Shown: positions 1 through 5,383 of the stretch, piece after piece
How positions within the stretch are numbered: the first letter of the stretch is position 1
Layout: each line of letters begins with the position of its first letter
Assembly: GCA_020629595.1 (NCBI GenBank)
Contig: JAHDDA010000068.1
Location: 1 to 5,679 of the forward strand
Source of the DNA: Chitinophagales bacterium
Lineage (GTDB): Bacteria; Bacteroidota; Bacteroidia; Chitinophagales; UBA2359
Direction of reading: 5' to 3'
DNA length: 5,679 nt
Program-made: the position numbers and the translations under genes
The notes under the pieces: generated by a model
What the model saw: the letters and a program-made list of their open reading frames with translations, nothing else
What the model was told of the DNA's origin: nothing
Databases searched by the model: none

Positions 1-582
1 AAAATATTTTATAAAAAGTTTCCAGGACATACAAAAGGTTCGGTATTTTGGAATTACGAAATAAATACAGAAGGTAGTAATTCTAAAAGATGGGATTTTT
101 CTACGGCAGTTTGGGGCAATGATATGTCTGTAATTGGAACTAGCAAAAATGACTTTCCTGATGAACCCTTAGATGGCATTGAATTGGGAGAGGAGTTTAG
201 TTATGAAGTAAATGTTTACGAAGGAATAATGTATTTAACATTCAAAAGCGAAGGACACGAAACTAAAACATTTACCAAAAACTTAATTCAATCTGAATAT
301 GTAAACCGTTCTGATATTCCTGCTCAAGTAATGAAAATATTTGCACCAATTGGGCAGGATGGTACTGAACAAGTAAATGCATATAAAGGAGAGTTGAATT
401 ATTTTAAGCAAGGTGCATATAACCAAACTAATGGTAAAAATCCAGAAAAAAGTATGGTTTGGTGTGCTGGTGCTGAAACTTATGAAGGCGACATTGCTAA
501 ACAATACGAAAATGGATGTTTTACAGAAGTTTGGTTCAGAGATACAACAATTGGTTTGGGTATTCCTCCGAATAAAAAATAA
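1..582 (+). CDS. Polysaccharide lyase family 7 (alginate lyase) protein, C-terminal part
   Basis: The frame is open from the first base to TAA at 580-582, giving 193 visible residues; the start lies to the left. The ATG at 124 is internal, because lyase-like sequence continues in frame upstream of it (for example FYKKFPGHTKGSVFWNYEI). The key signature is YFKQGAYNQ at bases 400-426, matching the PL7 block YFKxGxYNQ that carries the catalytic tyrosine. The preceding stretch (GEEFSYEVNVYEGIMYLTF) resembles the paired beta strands of the PL7 jelly roll. PL7 enzymes cut alginate by beta-elimination, usually outside the cytoplasm. The other two catalytic blocks, R(S/T)E and Q(I/V)H, would lie upstream and cannot be seen, so activity and the signal peptide are unverified. 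About 50 residues follow the YFKxGxYNQ block and end in GIPPNKK. Substrate (polyM, polyG or another uronan) cannot be told from this fragment. The family call is fairly sure. Confidence 0.85.
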   Translation, partial: KIFYKKFPGHTKGSVFWNYEINTEGSNSKRWDFSTAVWGNDMSVIGTSKNDFPDEPLDGIELGEEFSYEVNVYEGIMYLTFKSEGHETKTFTKNLIQSEYVNRSDIPAQVMKIFAPIGQDGTEQVNAYKGELNYFKQGAYNQTNGKNPEKSMVWCAGAETYEGDIAKQYENGCFTEVWFRDTTIGLGIPPNKK

Positions 583-595
583 TTTTTTAGCTAGT

Positions 596-603
596 TATAT
601 TTG
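596..603 (+). promoter_or_regulatory. Bacteroidota -7 promoter element before the small lipoprotein gene
   Basis: TATATTTG is an exact match to TAnnTTTG. No convincing -33 TTG lies about 20 bases upstream, where the sequence is an A/T run. A transcript would start near 607-610 and give a leader of about 17-20 bases before the ATG at 627, which supports that start over the upstream GTG at 603. Two copies of the palindromic hexamer TAGCTA (588-593 and 607-612) flank the element. Confidence 0.5.
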
Positions 604-626
604 TGTTAGCTACAATAGTTTTACAA

Positions 627-1283
627 ATGTCAATTCGATTTATTATAATATTAGGAATTATTACTTTGGTTTATTCTTGTAGAGTTTATAATACTAATGA
701 GAGTTTTAAAACTTACGAAGATGAAGGAGTTATTGAATTAGAAAGTCATAGTTATGAAAACTTTTTTGTAATTGAAAATATCAATTCAATTTCTTACGTA
801 AATATTTCTGATGTCCGAGAAAAGGCTAAGAATAAATCAAGAAGTAAAAATATATGTGAAAATTTACGGTACAAACTTTTTGATTTCTCTCAAAACAAAG
901 AAGCAAAAGAGTTAAACTATTATTTCCATCAACCAGATTTAAGTGTACTAAAAAATCTTTCTTTAGGAGAAAATATAGCTAAAATTAATTCGATTGATCA
1001 GTTTGGATATCAGATTCAGTTTATTGACACAGTTGGGAATATTGATTTTTATGGAAGTATATTCATTAGCATTGTTGAAGAGTTAATTTTAGAAGGAAAA
1101 GCCTCAGTTTTTAATAAAAGAAAAGATGTGTACGTGAAAAGTTGCAAGTATAAAAAGATTGAGTCTAAAAGAAGCTATAAAAAATCTTGTTCATACTATC
1201 TGTATTTTGAGAATGAAGATAACTGGTTTATGGGATTCGATTTGAAAAAATCTCGTCATTATTTTGATGAAGAGTGTGATTAA
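627..1283 (+). CDS. Small lipoprotein of unknown function
   Basis: I do not recognise the family. Starting at ATG 627 the product is 218 residues, with a short basic N-terminus, a hydrophobic stretch at about 5-16 and a lipobox V-Y-S-C with the lipidated cysteine at residue 18. This is a typical signal peptidase II signal. An in-frame GTG at 603 would add eight residues, but it forms the last base triplet region of a -7 promoter element, so it is unlikely to be the start. The mature part is rich in Lys, Asn, Tyr and Ser and has no visible repeats or transmembrane segments. It has four further cysteines (77, 173, 188, 217), enough for two disulfides in the envelope. The C-terminal third is basic (KRKDVYVKSCKYKK) and the tail is acidic (DEECD). 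The gene lies 44 bases after the lyase but has its own promoter element, so a shared role is not implied. The molecule is likely anchored in the outer or inner membrane. Confidence 0.75.
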   Translation: MSIRFIIILGIITLVYSCRVYNTNESFKTYEDEGVIELESHSYENFFVIENINSISYVNISDVREKAKNKSRSKNICENLRYKLFDFSQNKEAKELNYYFHQPDLSVLKNLSLGENIAKINSIDQFGYQIQFIDTVGNIDFYGSIFISIVEELILEGKASVFNKRKDVYVKSCKYKKIESKRSYKKSCSYYLYFENEDNWFMGFDLKKSRHYFDEECD

Positions 1284-1310
1284 AAGTAGCTAAGAAAAGC
1301 TAAAGCCAAC

Positions 1311-1342
1311 TTGGCAAAAAAAATCATAGTTTGTTATCTTTG
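1311..1342 (+). promoter_or_regulatory. Well-formed Bacteroidota promoter without a downstream gene on its strand
   Basis: TATCTTTG at 1335-1342 exactly matches the -7 consensus TAnnTTTG, and TTG at 1311-1313 sits 21 bases upstream as a -33 element. This is the only promoter in the window where both halves match well at good spacing. The -33 lies in a short palindrome, GCCAAcTTGGC (1305-1315). Transcription would start near 1346-1349. The next gene downstream is on the opposite strand and no ORF of useful size follows on the + strand, so the product would be a non-coding RNA or antisense transcript. Confidence 0.55.
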
Positions 1343-1345
1343 GGC

Positions 1346-1440
1346 TATTAAGTTAAAGCAGTATCGGTAGATAAGTTTCGGCATTTTAAGTGCCAATATG
1401 AGCTTAGTAAAACTGTCAATCATCTAAAAAAGCAGTTTTT
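1346..1440 (+). ncRNA. Candidate small RNA downstream of an orphan promoter
   Basis: This is an inference from the promoter at 1311-1342 and visible folding. Bases 1346-1354 can pair with 1401-1409 (nine pairs, two of them G-U), closing a domain that starts just at the predicted transcript start. Inside it GGCATT (1380-1385) pairs with AGTGCC (1389-1394) around a 3-base loop. A second arm, AAAACTG (1409-1415) with CAGTTTT (1433-1439) and a 17-base loop, ends in a T run and could act as a terminator. The RNA would be about 95 nt. Its last 25 bases are antisense to the end of the methyltransferase gene. It lacks a T-arm and other tRNA hallmarks, and I do not recognise an Rfam family. With such AT-rich DNA, some pairing is expected by chance. 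Confidence 0.35.
1409..1439. terminator. Possible weak bidirectional terminator hairpin
   Basis: AAAACTG (1409-1415) and CAGTTTT (1433-1439) form a seven-pair inverted repeat with a 17-base loop. On each strand the second arm ends in a short T run (TTTTT on +, TTTT on -). It straddles the stop codon of the minus-strand methyltransferase gene, so it could end that transcript and also a + strand RNA coming from the promoter at 1311-1342. The stem has only two G-C pairs and the loop is long, so its strength is doubtful. Confidence 0.3.
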
Positions 1441-2147
1441 CGCTTCAAAAACTTTAAAAACAAAGCTAAAATAGCAAAAAACACCACAAGGTATAAATAG
1501 CTGAAATTCAACAAACTATTATTGCTTATTTGAAAACGCTTAACCCATTCAATAAAGGTAAAAGAAATTGCTAAGGTAAGCCAACCACTATATTCCCTTT
1601 TTAAAATTGCTTTCCAATTAAACTTAGCTTTATTTTTAATATAATTACTTAACTTAGGCATAAAGGCAGGTGTTTTTAAAGCCCATTGCCTCCACTCATT
1701 TCCAAAATTTTGTTGGCTTAAAAAATCCTCTTCAGCCAACATTATTCTTTCATAATAAAAAAAATAAAAAGCACTTGCTAAAATCACAAAATATAAATTT
1801 CCTGTAAAAAGCAGTAAGCCCAACCACATAAGGTAATTTCCCAAGTACAACGGATGCCGTACCATAGAATAAATTCCCGTTTGGTTTAACTGTTCTGCTC
1901 TCTGTGATTTGGTATTTCTTCCAGAAGTGCCATCAGGTGTAGTAGCTACTGTAATGGCTCTAACTACAACACCAACAATTGAAATAGCAACACAAACTAG
2001 CAAATATTGTGTAGTAAAAGAACAATTAAGTGGCTGAAAAATGTTTAAAATAATTCCAATTATGTAAGTAAAATACACCAATAATGGAATCAAACTCCTC
2101 CACCTAAACAACCAATTCCCCTGATTAACAAGTTCTTTTTGTAACAT
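1416..2147 (-). CDS. ICMT/PEMT-like integral membrane methyltransferase
   Basis: The product is 243 residues, starting at ATG (2147-2145) and ending at TGA (1418-1416). It has the hallmark of the isoprenylcysteine carboxyl methyltransferase/phospholipid methyltransferase superfamily: GIYSMVRHPLYLGNY at about 91-105, then an EE pair at 139-140 and FGNEWRQW at 148-155. In the family the RHPxYxG and E...FGxEY blocks form the S-adenosylmethionine site near the membrane face. Hydrophobic segments at about 19-37, 48-66, 106-134 (probably a helical hairpin), 190-203 and 216-234 indicate an inner-membrane protein; the last two lie beyond the catalytic core. Bacteria do not generally make prenylated CaaX proteins, so the acceptor is probably a lipid or small molecule. 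Family members include Leptospira LmtA (lipid A phosphate methylation), PmtA-type phospholipid N-methyltransferases and methanethiol S-methyltransferase. The sequence alone does not pick between them. It is divergent from the peptidase gene and convergent with the region to its left. Confidence 0.85.
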   Translation of the reverse strand: MLQKELVNQGNWLFRWRSLIPLLVYFTYIIGIILNIFQPLNCSFTTQYLLVCVAISIVGVVVRAITVATTPDGTSGRNTKSQRAEQLNQTGIYSMVRHPLYLGNYLMWLGLLLFTGNLYFVILASAFYFFYYERIMLAEEDFLSQQNFGNEWRQWALKTPAFMPKLSNYIKNKAKFNWKAILKREYSGWLTLAISFTFIEWVKRFQISNNSLLNFSYLYLVVFFAILALFLKFLKRKTAFLDD

Positions 2148-2167
2148 TTTCTAAAATCTTATAACTA

Positions 2168-2200
2168 CAAAGCAATGATAATTAACTTTGCCACACAAAA
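2168..2200 (-). promoter_or_regulatory. Probable promoter of the methyltransferase gene
   Basis: Read on the minus strand, TTTTG (2200-2196) is followed after 20 bases by TTGCTTTG (2175-2168). This is one mismatch from TAnnTTTG at the expected spacing. Transcription would start near 2162-2164, leaving a leader of about 15 bases before the ATG at 2147. Its -33 half lies just past the opposing -7 element at 2183-2190, so the two promoters overlap. Confidence 0.4.
2183..2190 (+). promoter_or_regulatory. -7 promoter element of the S9 peptidase gene
   Basis: TAACTTTG is an exact TAnnTTTG match. A -33 TTG is not evident about 20 bases upstream. The transcript would begin near 2194-2197 with a leader of about 12-15 bases, which fits ATG 2209 as the start. 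It excludes the in-frame TTG at 2188, which is part of this element. Confidence 0.5.
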
Positions 2201-2208
2201 TAAAGGAT

Positions 2209-4026
2209 ATGAAATTTTTAGAAATACCTTTAAAAGACTTTTTTCGCAACCCACAAAAACTAGCTTATCAAATTTCTGATAATGGCGAGTTTGTTAGTTT
2301 TCTTGCTCCTGTTGAAAGGAGAATGAACATTTTTACAACCAAATTAGGCAAATCAGAAGCTAGGCAAATTACATTTGAAAAGGATAGAGATATTCAAGCA
2401 TACTTTTGGGGAAATGATGAGCACATACTTTTTTTAAAAGATAATAACGGCGATGAAAACTTTAAACTTTATTCGGTAAACATTAAAACCACCGAACAAA
2501 TTTGCCTTACACCTTTTGAAAATGTTACCACGCAAATTATAGATGAGTTAGATAATATTGATAACGCAATTTTAATTGGTCTAAATAAAAGGAATAAACA
2601 AATTTTCGATGTTTATAAATTAAATATTGAAACAGGAGAAATAGAATTAGTTTTTGAGAATCCTGGTAATATTTCTTCTTATATTACAGATCATTTAGGT
2701 TTAGTAAGAGTATTAATTGCAACTGATGGTGTAAGCAATACTTTCTTTTATAGAAAAAATGAGACTGAAGAATTCAAACCTGTTAAACAACTTAATTTTA
2801 AAGAAACCTTATCTCCACAGTTTTTCGATTTTGAAAATAATTTATTGTATGCTTCTTCTAATATAAACAGAGACAAAACGGCTATTGTTTTGTTAAACCC
2901 TGAAACAATGGAAGAAGTAGATTTTATTTTTAGCCACGAAGAGGTAGATGTTGACGGTTTAGCTTTTTCAAAAGAAAGAAAAGTAATTACAGCTACCTCA
3001 TATACAACTTGGAAAAAGTTTCATCATTTTTTTGATGAACAAATTAAAACCCAATTCAATGATATTCAAGAGCAAGTTGGCGAGGAATACGAAGTTCAAA
3101 TTGTATCGTTCAACAAAGATGAAACTAAATTTATAGTACGCACTTATTCCGATAGGTCTTTGGGTTGTTACTATTTATACGAAACCACCAATCAACAGTT
3201 ATACGAATTAGATGAGGTAAGCCCTTGGCTAAAGGAAGATGACTTAGCTGAAATGAAACCTATAAAATATACTGCTCGTGATGGTTTTGAGATAAATGGC
3301 TATTTAACTATTCCAAAAGGTAGAGTTGCCAAAGATTTACCAATAATTATCAATCCTCATGGTGGACCTTGGCACCGAGATACTTGGGGATTTAATCCGG
3401 AAGTGCAGTTTTTAGCCAATAGAGGATTTGCTGTTTTTCAAATGAATTTTAGAGGTTCAACAGGTTATGGTCGTAAGTTTTGGGAAGCCTCTTTTAAGCA
3501 GTGGGGACAAACAATGCAACACGATATTAGCGATGGCGTAAGTTGGTTAATTGAAGAAGGAATTGCTAATCCAAAGAAAATAGCTATTTATGGTGGTAGT
3601 TATGGCGGTTATGCAACGCTTGCAGGCGTTACATTTACACCAGATTTATACGCCTGTGCCGTAGATTATGTTGGAGTTTCTAATTTATTTACATTTTTAG
3701 AAACAATTCCGCCTTATTGGAAACCATATTTAGAAATGATGTATGAAATGGTTGGGCATCCAGAAGAAGATAAAGAAATACTTCACGCAAGTTCTCCAGT
3801 ATTTCACGTTGACAAAATAACTTGCCCATTAATGGTGGTTCAAGGAGCTAAAGATCCAAGAGTGGTTCAAGCCGAATCGGATCAAATAGTAAATGCTTTA
3901 AAAGAAAAAGGTATTAAAGTCGAATATATATTAAAAGAAAACGAAGGTCATGGATTCAGAAATGAAGAAAATAAATTTGAAATGTATGAAAAAATGATTC
4001 AGTTTTTAGAAAAACATTTGCATTAA
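2209..4026 (+). CDS. S9 family serine peptidase (S9C, acylaminoacyl-peptidase/prolyl oligopeptidase type)
   Basis: From ATG 2209 the product is 605 residues, ending at TAA 4024-4026. Family members cleave short peptides, often after proline or at blocked N-termini, using a propeller lid and an alpha/beta-hydrolase domain. The N-terminal part (about 1-345) has repeated strand-rich units such as DNIDNAILIGLNKRNKQIFDVYKL, fitting the beta-propeller. The C-terminal part (about 350-605) contains HGGPW at 384-388 (oxyanion region), RGSTGYGRKFW, and GGSYGG with the nucleophile Ser464. It also has QGAKDPRV with Asp549 and NEGHGF with His581, so the Ser-Asp-His triad is complete in normal order and spacing. 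There is no signal peptide; the N-terminus MKFLEIPLKDFFRNPQ is typical of cytoplasmic family members, so a role in cytosolic peptide turnover is likely. The in-frame TTG at 2188 would add seven residues but lies in the promoter. The TPR lipoprotein gene follows after 47 bases with no clear promoter of its own. Exact substrate specificity is not deducible. Confidence 0.93.
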   Translation: MKFLEIPLKDFFRNPQKLAYQISDNGEFVSFLAPVERRMNIFTTKLGKSEARQITFEKDRDIQAYFWGNDEHILFLKDNNGDENFKLYSVNIKTTEQICLTPFENVTTQIIDELDNIDNAILIGLNKRNKQIFDVYKLNIETGEIELVFENPGNISSYITDHLGLVRVLIATDGVSNTFFYRKNETEEFKPVKQLNFKETLSPQFFDFENNLLYASSNINRDKTAIVLLNPETMEEVDFIFSHEEVDVDGLAFSKERKVITATSYTTWKKFHHFFDEQIKTQFNDIQEQVGEEYEVQIVSFNKDETKFIVRTYSDRSLGCYYLYETTNQQLYELDEVSPWLKEDDLAEMKPIKYTARDGFEINGYLTIPKGRVAKDLPIIINPHGGPWHRDTWGFNPEVQFLANRGFAVFQMNFRGSTGYGRKFWEASFKQWGQTMQHDISDGVSWLIEEGIANPKKIAIYGGSYGGYATLAGVTFTPDLYACAVDYVGVSNLFTFLETIPPYWKPYLEMMYEMVGHPEEDKEILHASSPVFHVDKITCPLMVVQGAKDPRVVQAESDQIVNALKEKGIKVEYILKENEGHGFRNEENKFEMYEKMIQFLEKHLH

Positions 4027-4073
4027 TTTTTAAATCGTTTTTTCCGTTCTTTATTCTTTACAAATATCTATTA

Positions 4074-5294
4074 GTGTACAAAATCAATATTTTATTAATC
4101 CTAACATTTTCTGTTATATTTAATGCGTGTAGTAGCAATTACCCAAGCAAAGAAGAAACAGAAAACTTTTGTTTGATAGTTGAAGAAGCTATTAATAATA
4201 ATAGCACCGAATTTTTAAATCTTTTGTTTGAACCACAACCTTTAATTAATAAAGTAACAAAAGATATTGATGCACCTGCTTACTACGAAGAAGGCTTTAT
4301 GGAAGGTTTTCAGCAAGCCTATTCAATTGGAGAGGTAATGTCTGCACAATCTTATGCATTCGATGCCTATACAACTTTTCTTAAATTAAAAAAATACAAA
4401 GAAAATTCTGATACTATTATTGCTTTATACAGAACCAATGCCGATCAAGGTTTAAATTATCAAGAGTTATATCTTTCACCAAATGAAAATGGAGAATTAC
4501 ACATTTTCGATTATTATTCTTATTCTGAAGGAGATTTGTTTAGCGAAAGTATTCGCCGATTGTATATAATAAACCTTACAATGGAAATTGATTCTTTTTC
4601 GCATCCTTTGGCTGAAAGTTTACCAGTTATAAATGAAATTGCCGCTTTAGCCGATAAAAAACAATATGCTGAAGCACTACAAATATTAGAGGCAGTTCCA
4701 ACAGAGGTGAAAAACGAAAAAATTGTACAACTTATTAGGTTAAGTTTAGCGAATGAAATAAGTGAAGCAACACTAAAATCAGTTGCTCAAGATTTTAAAC
4801 AAACTTTTCCAGATGATAATTTGGTATATTTAAAAATGCTTGAATTGGCGTATAGCAACAATAATTTTACCCAAATAATCGAAAGTTTAGATTCCTTAAA
4901 TACAAACATTGGAGGTGATGCGTATATAAATGTACTCAAAGCATCGGCTTACCGAGATAATGCACAAGATGATATTGCAGAAAAATTGCTAAAAAATGCC
5001 ATTAAAGAAGAACCCTTAAATGACGATGCTTATTGGTTATTATTAGATATATATATTGTACAAAAGCGTTATGATAATGCTATAAGTATTTTCACAAAAA
5101 TAAAAAACACCTTTGAGCAAAACGCAGCAGAATACATTGTTTACGATGGCTACAATGATTTTTACAAGTCGCCACAATTTAGAAATTGGATTTCCAATAA
5201 CCCAATTGATTCAACAAATACCATTTTAGAAGGCTTTGAAAATATTGATAGTTTATATAATAGCTTTCAAGGTGGTGGCGGACATTCACATTAA
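4074..5294 (+). CDS. TPR-containing lipoprotein, GTG start
   Basis: The product is 406 residues. GTG 4074 is chosen because it gives a compact lipoprotein signal: MYK, a hydrophobic run at about 4-16, then the lipobox F-N-A-C with lipidated Cys19. No ATG is available before the signal. Residues 20-165 form an unrecognised domain rich in Tyr and acidic residues. From about 183 to 345 there are helical pairs of tetratricopeptide type, clearest in KASAYRDNAQDDIAEKLL and AYWLLLDIYIVQKRYDNAI, with probable units near 183-213, 248-278, 283-316 and 317-345. The segment DFYKSPQFRNWI and a flexible GGGGHSH end close the protein. TPR arrays bind other proteins, so a scaffold or assembly role in the envelope is likely, but the partner is unknown. 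The gene lies 47 bases after the peptidase gene with no intervening TAnnTTTG element or strong terminator, so co-transcription is likely. A link to peptidase activity is not evident, since that enzyme is predicted to be cytosolic. Confidence 0.85.
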   Translation: MYKINILLILTFSVIFNACSSNYPSKEETENFCLIVEEAINNNSTEFLNLLFEPQPLINKVTKDIDAPAYYEEGFMEGFQQAYSIGEVMSAQSYAFDAYTTFLKLKKYKENSDTIIALYRTNADQGLNYQELYLSPNENGELHIFDYYSYSEGDLFSESIRRLYIINLTMEIDSFSHPLAESLPVINEIAALADKKQYAEALQILEAVPTEVKNEKIVQLIRLSLANEISEATLKSVAQDFKQTFPDDNLVYLKMLELAYSNNNFTQIIESLDSLNTNIGGDAYINVLKASAYRDNAQDDIAEKLLKNAIKEEPLNDDAYWLLLDIYIVQKRYDNAISIFTKIKNTFEQNAAEYIVYDGYNDFYKSPQFRNWISNNPIDSTNTILEGFENIDSLYNSFQGGGGHSH

Positions 5295-5296
5295 AT

Positions 5297-5310
5297 ATAG
5301 TTTTTACTAT
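5297..5310 (+). terminator. Weak AT-rich hairpin after the TPR lipoprotein gene
   Basis: ATAGT (5297-5301) and ACTAT (5306-5310) form a perfect five-pair stem around TTTT, starting three bases after the stop codon. It has only one G-C pair and is followed by just two further T bases before GG, so it is at best a marginal terminator. No better one is visible between the lipoprotein stop and the next gene. Confidence 0.15.
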
Positions 5311-5339
5311 TTGGTGCTGAGTTTTTAGTTGGCTTGTAT

Positions 5340-5347
5340 TAAATTTG
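5340..5347 (+). promoter_or_regulatory. -7 promoter element before the zinc-ribbon gene
   Basis: TAAATTTG matches TAnnTTTG exactly. The nearest -33-like TTGG (5311-5314) is 25 bases upstream, slightly too far. The transcript would start near 5351-5354, giving a leader of about 30 bases to GTG 5384. Confidence 0.35.
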
Positions 5348-5383
5348 AAAGAATTAAGCACTCACAACTTATAACTATTTACA

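Noticed and set aside
283..504. Minus-strand ORF of 73 codons
   Set aside because: It lies wholly inside the PL7 coding sequence, has a Phe/Ile/Ser-rich composition typical of antisense AT-rich DNA, and has no recognisable motif.
603..626. GTG 603 as start of the small lipoprotein gene
   Set aside because: The GTG overlaps the last base of an exact -7 promoter element, and ATG 627 gives a cleaner signal peptide.
413..682. Plus-strand ORF of 89 codons spanning the lyase end and the start of the next gene
   Set aside because: It is out of frame with two better-supported genes and resembles no known protein; it only survives because stops are absent by chance.
1287..1315. Small inverted repeats (TAGCT/AGCTA and GCCAA/TTGGC) as a terminator for the small lipoprotein gene
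   Set aside because: Both are short, the second has almost no loop, and both are followed by A runs rather than T runs on the + strand. They may instead be part of the promoter region.
1346..1409. tRNA-like reading of the closed stem in the intergenic region
   Set aside because: It is only 64 bases long and has no T-arm GTTCGA-type sequence and no convincing anticodon arm, so it is not a tRNA.
2188..2208. TTG 2188 as start of the S9 peptidase
   Set aside because: The TTG is part of the TAACTTTG promoter element, and the ATG at 2209 opens the typical family N-terminus.
5179..5361. Minus-strand ORF of 60 codons
   Set aside because: It is antisense to the well-supported end of the TPR lipoprotein gene, with no motif and no promoter that suggests a real gene.
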